NCBI GenBank assembly: GCA_012845835.1
Contig: JABAKD010000030.1
Location: 16,515,210-16,579,209, forward strand
DNA: 64,000 nucleotides
DNA from: Undaria pinnatifida
Taxonomy: Eukaryota > Sar > Phaeophyceae > Laminariales > Alariaceae
Direction: 5' to 3'
This document shows positions 32,346-43,080 of this stretch, piece by piece. Under the pieces are notes generated by a model, which was given only the letters and a program-made list of their open reading frames with translations, did no database searches and was not told where the DNA came from. Within the stretch, counting starts at the first letter, position 1; the number at the start of each line of letters is the position of its first letter. The translations under genes were made by a program, and so were the position numbers.

Positions 32346-32635
32346 GGTTATAAGCACAACTAATTTCAAACAAAAATGCGGTGTTCAAAGAAAAACGACG
32401 TAATATGTGGAACTAAGACTGGCACAAATCGAGCATATTAACTCCCAACCTTGGAAAAAAGCCTGAGATTAGGCCGAAACAGTGCGTATTTGACTCACTG
32501 GCATAATGGTCGAATAATCATGGAATACTTGCTGTGCCCGAATAATCACCTCTTTGTCGCTTATGCGGGACCGGAAAAAGCGCTGAAAATTCCGATTTCA
32601 TTCGTTCATCGGGTCAGAAACCTAACTAAAAATAA

Positions 32636-33334
32636 GGCCATTTCTTATGCAGTCGGATTTGTCTGTCGAAAGCGGCCTTTTTCGACTGAAGCCCAAATCG
32701 AGCTTTCTTACACAGTCGAAAAAGGGCTTTTTCGACTCAACTTTTTTCGACTAAGGATTCCGACTGGCGGATCCAGTCGAAAAACTCGACCTTTTCGACT
32801 AGATCCTCCAGTCAAAAAACTCAGTCGAAAACGTTTTACACGTGTTTTTTGAACCGATCGCATAGTTCATCCCACCACCAAACACACACCCACACGGCCA
32901 CACGGCCACACACCTATATCAGGTACCACACTGCACCACACTGCAGTATCATACAAGGCGCTGACGCTGGCGTGGCTATCACTGCTGTTGCTTTTCGCAG
33001 CAAGTCAGCGTGGCGCATTCCTGCTATAGCTTTGGCGGCTCTCGGCTGAGTGCAACTCCACGAACGTAGCTTTGGCGGCTTTCGGCTAAGCCCAAAGCCA
33101 CCAACTCGCCGGGACGAGGGTTCGTCGAGCCGTTGCTCGCGGAGAAAGCGCAAAGCACAGAGCTGCCAACCGATTTCGACTGGTGTACAGCAGTACTCCC
33201 TCACACCAACCGCCTCTAGGAAGAACACAAAAACTATAAAATCGACTCGACTGACGATAAGAAGAAGGACCAGAAGATTCCAGTCGAAAGGGGCCGTTGT
33301 CGACTGGCGGAATCCGTCTGTGTAAGAAATAGCC
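32636..33334. mobile_element. Non-autonomous DNA transposon-like element, about 700 bp, TCGAC-rich ends
   Basis: The first 55 bases (starting GGCCATTTCTTATGCAGTCG) are repeated in inverse orientation at the right end (GGCTATTTCTTACACAGACG when reversed), roughly four fifths identical by eye. Inside the left end are several short palindromes of the form TCGAAAAAGGGCTTTTTCGA. No transposase is visible. Confidence 0.65.
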
Positions 33335-33734
33335 TAAGCTCGCCAATATTTTCGCGGGTTTTCTTGCATACTACTCGCGTGGGGCAAAAAATTGCCATGC
33401 GGCCGTAATTCCTACCAAACGCTCGACCTCTGGATGAATCTACGCAGCTGGTGCCCAGAGGGTCACGATAAAGCCTTTCGGGATCATAAGAACAGCGGTC
33501 AAATCGCCATGTCCCGGCATACCAGCAGCCATATATATTGCCCATAACAGATGAGAGCAATGGGCGCCTGCTTCGGCTTGGGACACAGGGTGATCTTGAA
33601 TGGCAATATAATACCCCTTTCCTTTCTTCTCTGTCTTTTCTGTTCTTTTCTTTTTTCCAATTGACTTGCGTCTGACGTGCGTATGCGTAGTGATAGGTAC
33701 CACGAGATATTTGGGCAGAAGACCCCTAGTTTTT

Positions 33735-33900
33735 ATGATACTGCTATATCGTCGATTGCTGTGGCGCACAGGAGATATTGTCAAGAAGATCTCTATTACT
33801 CTGTATCATCGGTTAATTCCTGGCGAACGAGATGTCATTTTCAAGAAGATCTCTATATTTTATTATACTATCATCAATTGATCGCTGGCGCACACGATGT
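33735..33900. repeat. Direct repeat of about 63 bp
   Basis: Two and a half units contain TCAAGAAGATCTCTAT and TGGCGCACACGATG-like words. Confidence 0.7.
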
Positions 33901-34559
33901 GTTGACCAGCAACAACAACAGCAACAGCCAGTAGCCAGCGCAATTCTTTCAACCACACAACCACGCTTTCGAAACACTACTACCTTGATAATCACACCTA
34001 CGTTTAGAAGTGCATCCACGTTTCGTTTGTGGGGATAAATATACATGGAACTAGTGTGGGATATTTATTATGCGGTCCTATAAAAAGATGGATGGTGGAT
34101 CGTGGACCAATATATACGGAACGACTCTTTGAAGCGGCGATGAAAGAGACGGACATTGTTTCTCGTACTACGATTTTGAAGAGTGACTCCGTTCTTTGTG
34201 TTTTTTGTTTTTTTTTGTTTCATGGTCTAGCCTGTTTTGATTGTGTTCTCGTACCCAGTACGCTGCTAGCATTTCATTTGCTTTACACATTAATTAATTG
34301 CGATTGTTTGGTTTACTCTGTCTCACAATCTGTGACCACAAAATAATAAGTTGTATCTTTCTAGGATGGAGAATCAGCACGGACACTGGGTGTAATGATG
34401 TTGTTGGGTAGGGAGCGGCCCCCCTCGAAGACAACGAACGCTCAAACAAGGGTATGTAACCTTGAAATCCGATATCGAAAAGCAACGACACAGCAGTCAG
34501 TCGTACGATGCGCACAATAGGCCAAACGCTTCGAGGTGTGACAATGGAAAAAGTGTGGT

Positions 34560-34965
34560 GGGGACGAAATAAGAAGCCAATTTGGAAATGATGCCAACTT
34601 GGAAACAAATGTTTTCCCATTCCTGGTATGTTTTTTCGTTCAAGCTCTGCATATTATGCCAAGATCCAAGCATAGCTCGGGCGTATACCGCCCAAAATAC
34701 AAAAATGTGCGCACTTCTCGCTTGTCTCGCTCAGCCCACGTACCCGATCCCGGCCAGGTGCGGAACGGATACGGCAGGGCGAGGGGCGTTTGAGCCGCCC
34801 CCCGAAGACGGCGCTCGAACGAAGCTATTTGACCGAGAATTCCACTTCCGAGAATTGCATACTAAGGCCGAGACGGGGAAAAACTCCGGACCGAATCCCC
34901 AACTAAAAGAATGTTCATACGCGTATATGAATACAAGGGCTCCGCATGGGTGACTTAGCAGCACT
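34560..34965. repeat. Dispersed repeat, copy 1 (partners at 37050-37330 and 37440-37770)
   Basis: All copies contain TTGGAAATGATGCC, CGCTTGTCTCGCTC, CAGGGCGAGGGGCGTT, GAGCCGCCCCCCGAAG and, in two copies, GAAGCTATTTGACCGAGAAT. In the middle copy the GAGCCGCCCCCCGAAG segment is doubled. Confidence 0.75.
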
Positions 34966-35734
34966 TCAAATTGTTCGATTCAATACTTGGTAGAGTAATA
35001 AAAGTCCCCACACACAATCTAGTCTGCGCGTACAGTATGTAAGGTAATGCCAAGAGTTCGATATTAACTAACAATCACAACAATGTACTACTACTAATAG
35101 CAACCGTTTGTTATGTGAATCCGATTCCGAGCTTATATTTCGATCGGATATATCCGAGCACACGCCGACTGACCCTTTAGTCTGGCGTCGAAACGTGTCG
35201 AGTGCGTTTCTTATGGTAGTTTTACTCGATCAAGCATCCGGGGCAAGTAAGGGGACTGACTATGTCCGCTGCGTGCAATTAGGGAAGTTGTACATGGACC
35301 TTTTTGCATAATACAACAGCAGTCAGTCCAGATCGAGTCGATCGGTGCAACTTGCTTGGGTATCGTATTGTTACAGCAGCAGTAGTACACTTCACTTCTT
35401 TTCTTTTTCCCACCCATTTATTGTGATGCTCGCATTACTCTCGCCCTCCCAATGCAGTAGTATAAATTAGATGCGGGGTCATATAGCGGGCTCCCCTCCC
35501 CCCTCCCCACTACGGCACCTACCGTAATTTTTATCGCGAGAAGAGTTCAGCATTTTCTTCCCTCGGCGATTCGCGTCGATTTGTACCTACCCGCGCTTCT
35601 AGGCGATTTCAGCAGATAGTTGATCCTTTTTTTCCCATTTATTTCGGCAAATAAATAAAGCCAACAAAGCTTACAACGGTGGTTATTTAACTCAAGGACC
35701 AACGCTAGTATTAATAGCAGTCGTATTCGAGTGT

Positions 35735-35852
35735 AACCCCATTAGACCACCGGGGCGACCCGTTCTATATCACTCACTGCCCCTGTGGCGTATCAGGTTA
35801 TATCCTCGAACCTGGTGTAGGTCAGCTTCGTGAGTTTGAATCCCCCCGAATG
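35735..35852. pseudogene. tRNA-like sequence with opposed 5'-half
   Basis: On the minus strand 35760-35735 reads CCGGTGGTCTAATGGGGTTA, a D-arm. On the plus strand 35779-35848 has TGGCGTATCAGG (A-box-like) and GTGAGTTTGAATCCCCCCG (B-box-like). Both look decayed. Confidence 0.45.
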
Positions 35853-36044
35853 CGTACTCGTACAATTTTTCGTCTTGTGCATTAATTGACTTACGGAAAG
35901 CGCGAGAGCGTGAGTTAGCAACCCTCGATGAAAAATCGACAATCAGGGGGTGCTGAACCCTATGCGAGAAAAAATATGAAGGCTATAACCGGGGGGGGGG
36001 GAGGGAAGGACGACACCTGTGACCACGGCTTGTAAGTCCAGAAG

Positions 36045-36122
36045 CTGGAAAGTAGAAGTGTGCCAAGAAAAAAAAACACTTACCTGGAAAGTAGAAGTGT
36101 GCCAAGAAAAAAAAAAACACTA
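36045..36122. repeat. Direct duplication of about 40 bp
   Basis: CTGGAAAGTAGAAGTGTGCC followed by AAGAAAAAAAAACACT occurs twice in tandem. Confidence 0.85.
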
Positions 36123-37049
36123 TTAATAGAAGAGATGATCAATCAGCAATCAGCAGCAATGAGGAGCACGTCAAGGACGGAGCAACACAAACTTATATGT
36201 CAGTTACGTACCAACACACGGCCGCTTGCACTTGACCGGTAAACGATCACAGCAACGGAGTCAGGCACCACAGCAACAACAAAGCGCGCCATCCTATTGT
36301 CTACTTACCACCACCTTCGTGTGGCGCACCTTAACACCGCGGGGAGGAACTTGTACAAAATACAACCCTCGAGGCCCCGGGGACGCAGCCACTCGCAATG
36401 CTGCTGTGTGGCTTTTACTGGCGCAGTAATCGTAATCACTACTACCTCCTCCTCGTTTAGTCACGTGTGCGCTTGCCACGTCTATGTCCATGTATATACG
36501 TGTACCTACCGAAAATCAAATAAACAAATGCACTACTATCATCCCTACCGCAGTACCATGGGGATTTAGTGAAATTTGTTGATGAAGGGTGTCCGTCTAA
36601 TTTTGCTTCCTAAACAAAGTTGTATCCTCGCCTTCGTTGCCGGCCGTAGGGAACCTTTCGCAGATGTCGTAGAATGTACATTCGTCTACGAAAAGCACGT
36701 CATCACTCGAGCGTTATTTGTTTGCTTCTTTTCGTAGGTTGTCCATCGTTGTGTACGTTGTTGTTGGCGCGTACCCAACTAATATTTTATCAGATATTAT
36801 TTTTTATGTGCGTATTCAGCCGACGAAGTTATAGACATTTTTCACTTGTACAACTCCTACTGACGATTTTGAACCTATATCAGGTCGACGTGCAGACCAA
36901 GCACGCTCGAAATGAGAAACACTTCAACAGTCCCAAACGCAATAATATAAAAGACGAATTAGAGCGATCTACTTTTACTGGTATTATAACACGCGTTCAA
37001 GCTCTGCAGACGCCAAGCAAAACAAACACTCGAGAGTATACCACCGCCA

Positions 37050-37770
37050 AATTCAAAACTTTAGCAACTACCTACCGTTTGGAAATGATGCCAATTTCGG
37101 AAATTATCCAGACGCTGCAGACGTTATTATAAGATACAACCGAAGTCGCAAGATTACCTTCTCAAAACACACTATTTTTGCAACTTTTCCCTTGTCTCGC
37201 TCAGCATCCATCCGCGTTCACGTCGAGGTGCCCAACGGATAAGGAAGGGCGAGGGGCGTTGGAGCCGCCCCCCGAAGACTTTTACGCGTTGGAGCCGCCC
37301 CCCGAAGACTTTTACGTATTTCATTCGTTTAAGCCCTGCAGACGTCAAGCAAAACGAACAAACGCTCAAGCCCTGCAGACGTCAAGCAAAACAAACGCTC
37401 GAGAGTATGACACCGCAAAATTCCAAACATTACAATAGCAACAAACTACCGTTTGGAAATTATGCTAATTTTGTACATCATCCATGCGCTGCAGACATTA
37501 AGATACAACCAAAATCTCCGGAATTTCTCCTCGACATGCGGTATTTTTGCAACTTCTCGCTTGTCTCGCTCGGCCTCCGTCCGCGTTCACGCCGATGTGC
37601 GGAACGGACACGGCAGGGCGAGGGGCGTTGGAGCCGCCCCCCGAAGCCGGCGCTCGAACGAAGCTATTTGACCGAGAATTCCAGTTCGGCGAATCGCGTA
37701 CTTAGGCCGAGACGAAAAAAGACTCCCGACCGAATCCCTGAAAGAAATAATGATGTTATATATATAGACT
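37050..37770. repeat. Dispersed repeat, copies 2 and 3
   Basis: Partners of 34560-34965 in direct orientation, separated by two copies of AAGCCCTGCAGACGTCAAGC. Together with 32-38 kb this forms a repeat nest without recognisable genes. Confidence 0.72.
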
Positions 37771-38700
37771 ATACGTATTGACCCGGAACTCGTCGTGCTC
37801 ACGGCTGACGTCCTGATTTTTTATTTTTATAAAGTGTAAGAGTGACAGCGTATCAATTTGGAACCGTGGGTTCGTGTCCCACATTTTTTTTTTTTTTGGG
37901 AGTAGCCGACTTTTATTCTCGAATGCCGTATTAATATAAACATACCAGGTATATAATAGATAACTAGTAATACTCTATATTCGTACTCCTTCCGATATTA
38001 AAGCGGAGAAAAAACGAAATAATCCACCTATCATACATATGACAGAGCAGGATAGTGGAAAATACAGTGATACATTTATAAAATAGATATATATTATGAT
38101 GTTAGATCTAGCTCAAAATTCCCCACCCAAAGTAAAAATACCAACACCAACTATTGAACTATAGCAGAGAAAAAACAAGACATTGAACATATACATTTTC
38201 TTATAAACGAAAGAATAGGACCCCTCCAATTTAAAAATCTGACCCACATAGTATATTACAAGCACCAACAATGCAGCTTGATTTTTTTTTTCTTTTTATC
38301 CTCCGGCGGGTGGGGCAAAATAAAGCTTAAGCTCGCCACACTTCCACGTAAAGATGATTATTGCTTTATTTTTCCCCATCCGCCGGAGGTAAAAAAAAAA
38401 GAAAAAGATTATTGACCCGATATTCGTCGAACTCACGGCTGACGTCCTTAAAATATTTTTACGAAATACCAACACCAACCAACCGTTATATATGGAGAAA
38501 AACAAAATAGTCTAGACTATATGTATGTATATACCAAGTATTTTTTTCTTCAAAACAAAAGAACAGGACCCCTCCCATTAATAAGAAAAAACTCACCCTT
38601 CTCATAGTATATTACAAGTACCAACAGCGCAGCATGGCATATGCGAAGATGAGTATTGAATCCGAAATTCGTCGAACTCACGGCTGATGGTCTTCAAATA
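37770..38700. repeat. AT-rich region with repeated GAACTCACGGCTGACGTC motif
   Basis: ATTCGTCGAACTCACGGCTGACGTC followed by an AT-rich tail occurs near 37780, 38420 and 38670, and weaker forms occur near 7985, 8095 and 22020. No coding signal is present. Confidence 0.5.
37847..37898 (+). pseudogene. tRNA 3'-half with T-run
   Basis: A perfect T-arm GTGGG-TTCGTGT-CCCAC (37866-37882) is followed by a T14 run, as in a pol III terminator. The 5' half is not recognisable. Confidence 0.5.
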
Positions 38701-38869
38701 TTTTTATATAAACATTAATAGCGGAACCACGGTTGTGAGGCGAGTGAGGGGTCTTCCAGTCTTCGCTCCGGCTGCCAAGAACCCCAAGAAAGACAGCGTA
38801 CCACACACAGGTATCAAATGTTAAAGTTGTCTTCTCGGTGGCCCGATCGCGAACATACTCGAAATAATC

Positions 38870-39190
38870 AGGGCTTTTCACGGGTCGGGTCGAATCTCGC
38901 GGGTCGGGTCGGGTCGGGTCAGCTGACCCGACCCGACCCGCGAGATTTTCGAGACGTCTTGACCCGACCCGACCCGACCCGCGAGATTTTCGAGACGTCT
39001 TGACCCGACCCGACCCGACCCGCGAGATTTTCGAGATGTCTTGACCCGACCCGACCCGACCCGCGAGATTTTGAAATCGTCCTGACCCGACCCGACCCGA
39101 CCCGTGACAATCCGGGTGACCCGCGAGATTCGGGTCGTCTGGCGGGTCACGTGAACTTGACCCGTGACATTTCTCACGGGTCAGAGTAAA
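38870..39190. mobile_element. GACCCG-repeat element, well-preserved copy
   Basis: It starts AGGGCTTTTCACGGGTC, has a short inverted block of GGGTC units, then about four tandem units of about 42 bp built from GACCCG repeats plus GCGAGATTTTCGAGACGTCT, and ends in GACCCGTGACATTTCTCACG. The translated open frames on both strands come from the repeat. Confidence 0.75.
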
Positions 39191-39375
39191 AAAGTCAGGG
39201 GTCAAAGCATGTATACCTCGGTCGGTTGGTTGGTCCTTGGTCCCTCCTACTTTTCCCAGTATGTCGTGTTCTATGCGTTTTTTACCGGCATTGTTTGCAG
39301 CTGATGATTATGTCATGTGGTGTGCGCGCGAGGAATAGGAAAGAAACCGCAACCCACATGCATGGACATGCCCGT

Positions 39376-39402
39376 ACCGTTAGACCACCGGGTCGACCCG
39401 AC
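39376..39402 (-). pseudogene. tRNA 5'-half fragment
   Basis: The reverse strand reads CCCGGTGGTCTAACGGTACG, close to the half at 35735-35760. Confidence 0.4.
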
Positions 39403-39439
39403 GAGCGACCCGACGAGTGAGCTAGTTATAATTTACAAG

Positions 39440-39960
39440 TGCAATATCCGGCCCCGGCAAGCAGCCTAGCTGAGCCGTCCGGCAGCAAGTCCACAACTGG
39501 GGCGGTGGATCTGTCAGCAGGGGGTGCGATCCGCGAGGATGCGTTGTCTGCTGCTGCTGGTGCTTGCTGCTGCCAGGGTGCTGCTGCTGCTGTGCTGCTG
39601 CTGCTGCTGCTGCTTGCTGCCGCTGCTGCTTCGACAACGGCTGCTCTTCTTACTTGCTTTTTTACGTTTGGTCACATTTCGTACTGGTATGATAATTCTC
39701 GAGCTAGCTACTACTACTACTACACTGCTGCTGTATCTATCTTCTATCTGTGCAGTCTCCAGCCCCGGCAAGCAGCCTAGCTGAGCCGCCTCCGGCAGCA
39801 AGCCCACAACTGGGGCGGTGGGTCTGTCAGCAGGGGCTGCGATCCGCGAGAATCCGGGGTCTGCTGCAGCAGCTGGTACTTGCTGCTGCCAGTGCTGCTG
39901 GTGCTGCTGCTGCTTCGACGACGACTGCCCTTCCTTGCCTTTTTACGTTTGGTCACTTTT
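39440..39960. repeat. Direct duplication of about 310 bp with CTG/GCT expansions
   Basis: CCCCGGCAAGCAGCCTAGCT through CAGCAGGGG..GCGATCCGCGAG occurs at about 39452 and 39762. Each copy is followed by GCTGCTGCT tracts of different length and then TTTTTACGTTTGGTCAC and TACTGGTATGA. The two copies differ mainly in the length of the triplet tract. Confidence 0.85.
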
Positions 39961-40254
39961 CGTACTGGTATGACCGTAATATTACTGCTGTTGTTACGGC
40001 TTCAGTAGGTACGGGATTCGCGTCACACTGCTGTATGCCTTGTTACGAGTAGCTAGGGGTACTGCCTGGTGATTGTTCTGCACGCTGTGATGACATATGA
40101 TCGGAGCATCGGCACGAGGGAGGCAGGAAGCCGAAATGTTTGTATTTTATTGGCGGACCCGCGGGCCCGACCCGCGGGGCGCCTACACGGCATCAACGTG
40201 GCTCTCACCCGTAAGTTTGAAAAAGGCGGATCCGCCGGCTAGATCCGCGGGTTG

Positions 40255-40575
40255 GACCCGCGGGTCAGCCCAAAACAACTCACGGGTCATTATGGCTTGA
40301 CCCGCGAAGTGACCCGTATCTCGCGGGTCATGACCCGACCCGACCCGCGAGATTTTGAAAACCTCTTGACCCGACCCGACCCGACCCGCGAGATTTTGAA
40401 GCCTTTTGACCCGACCCGACCCGACCCGCGAGATTTTGAAAACCTCTTGACCCGACCCGACCCGACCCGTGAGATTTTAAAACGTGATGACCCGACCCGA
40501 CCCGACCCGCGAGATTTTGAAACCCCCTTGACCCGACCCGCGGGTCGGGTCATGACCCGTGAAAAGCCCTGGAAA
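40255..40575. mobile_element. GACCCG-repeat element, well-preserved copy
   Basis: Tandem units of GACCCG runs plus the spacer GCGAGATTTTGAAAACCTCT end in GACCCGTGAAAAGCCCTG, the inverse of the start motif seen at 38870. Confidence 0.75.
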
Positions 40576-40579
40576 TAAT

Positions 40580-43080
40580 CGAAATATATTTTCCGCACGT
40601 AGCTAGCTGAGATGTGACGCAAAAAAAATGATGCACATGCAACGCCAGAAATGATTCATGATTTGAAAGAAAAAAAACAACGAACAAACGGCACAGCAGC
40701 TGCCAACCGGCAAAAGTACCAGAAAGATGTGATCGCACGACACGGCAATGGCAGCACAAACAACTTGCGGAAGTATATATCATATCATTCGCGCCGCGTG
40801 TGTGAAGCACACGGGGCGCTTCGTGCCTGTGCGCGTGCTGTTACCGAACTTGCACAGGTTCTATAATGCGACTTGTACAGCGTAGCGGTACGAGTACAGC
40901 AGCAGCAGTACAGCAACAGCAGCGTGACTGGAAGTCTGCGGGACAATTGACAGGTGTTGATCTTGAGGGCAAACGGTTAAATGTATGATTTTTAATACCG
41001 GCGGATATCATGAATGGCCGAGGCCTGGACATAGACAGATGCGACAGCAATTTCCTCTCAACAATTCTGCCAATACTGGGTACCACGCCTATAACGCCAG
41101 TCGACTTTACAATCTCCAGGTTGCCTGCCTACAGCACAGCATCACGACGGAAACCCTATACCCCTGACACGACACGGTGGCGGTCGGTGGCAGTCCTGAT
41201 GTGGTCCGTGGCTAATTTTTCCAGCGGCAAGACGATCCACCTCCTCTGGTATGTGGGTCATGTCATCATCCTAAAAACACCCCAGTGATCCACCACAACC
41301 ACGTACCCGGTACGAATACATGCTTCCATCAGATGTGCCAGCCAGAAATACCTGCACCATAGAAGCAGCAACCGGCGCTTCTCCGCATGCTGCTACGAGT
41401 ACTCACTGCTCGTTGTCCCCATCTGTGGCCACACGAGGTCATAGGCGCTGTAGCGGGCAACCGGCACAACCCAACCAGCGCAATCACAGGGACTACCCCG
41501 CCATGCCCCACCACGAAACCACACCAACATACGCAAAATGTACACACACCCAAACAGCAAAAACTCAAATAAAGACCGATCACAACCGCTCACCGGAGAG
41601 GAGGAAGTGGTTCACCCCCATGATGGCTGTTTGCTGTCCTCCTATGATATCCACTACCGATTGTGGGGCTTCCCGGTGCTGCTATGTAGCAACTGCTGTG
41701 GGGCGATGCTTCTGATGGTCCTTGGGCCACTGCGTGTGTGTGATGCTCGGACACCTCGCACCAACCTCGCCAAGAAACGCGACGGAAACAATTGAGATGT
41801 TCAATGTTCTGGTACCTACTCGAATATATCACTTTGGGCGGAAATGTTATGATCGTTTTTTAATTAACTATTGTGTAAACGTACTCTATAACTCGGTCCA
41901 AAATGGAGAATTTTTGATTATTTCCTCCTTTTCATTTCTCGGAAAGAAATCCTTTTCTTCCTTTTCTTGCTCCTCTTTCTTTCTGGATATTTGGTTTTCT
42001 GCTTTGTTCTCTGCGCGTACTCGTGCTCCTATTGCATTTCGCCTGCTTTTCGTGTCCTCCAAGAGTACGTGCACCATTGCATGCAATTATCTTTAGCTCT
42101 CTCCTGGCTTGCGTTGCAATGTCTCTGTCTCATGGCTTGAGCCACGGAGCTTGCACGTATCCCAGGTGATGAATCAGCATGAATATCTGGTGGCGGCGGT
42201 CTGCTGTCGGTTGCTGTTGTCGATCTTTTATGCATGAGAACAGATGAACAAAATATCTAGATTACTACTAGACTATATTGGGAAATCTAAATCTTGTAAT
42301 CTTGGAAACATCGGATCTTCAAGGCATGGTTTGTACCGGTATTTTTTTACCCCCCCCCCCTGGGGCATCGCATCTTCTCCATCCATCACATCCTCCTCAT
42401 CATCATCAAACTACTACTGTCGTCACCACCATACAATACGGCTGATATGTCCAGTGATACGCAGCTGTACGCGACTTGTCCCGATATGGTCGACACGCAA
42501 CAAGTTTTGAACACATCGGTCGCGACAGCAGCAGAGCAGCAGTCCTCGTGGAGGATACGCGTTGGTAGCGACCGGAGGGTCAACAGGACGATGCTACAGC
42601 AGTAGTGACAATTTCGCCAAGATATAAACTGCGCGCGAAACCCGCACCTTTACGCGGGGCATACACTCGCGGCCATACTGCTGTGTATAATACATGTTTT
42701 GATTCCACAACCCATACGTACACCATACCCTATCCATGCAAACGCCCAATGCAATGTCGCGAGCACACAAAATCCATCCCAGGCCTGGTGCTTGGCTCAT
42801 ATCAACTGTTGATGTAGCATTTATTTGGTTGATATGCAGGAGAACATCTAAATTCTCAACCGGGGTATCTTCGCGATTATGATGTCACCAAGAAACAAAA
42901 TGCCATGTCGGGTAGTCCGCGTCGGCAACGATCAAAGTTATGATATCTTCCGAGTGCCCGACGGCGTCGTGGGACGCCCTGAATCGATGCAACAAACTTG
43001 CGATGTAGGAGCTTGGTGGACCTTCGTACATTATTCCCTTGACCGGAGCACTCCCACGTTGCCCACGCCTTTGCGCCCAC
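40580..43080. other. Region without assignable genes
   Basis: Open frames on both strands overlap and none shows family features. Short CAGCAG words occur near 40895-40920 and 42520. Confidence 0.4.

Noticed and set aside
38678-39205. 175-codon minus-strand frame rich in GRVGSG
   Set aside because: Translation of the GACCCG minisatellite.
39422-39807. Gln-, Ala- or Leu-rich frames
   Set aside because: Translation of the CTG/GCT tract in different frames.
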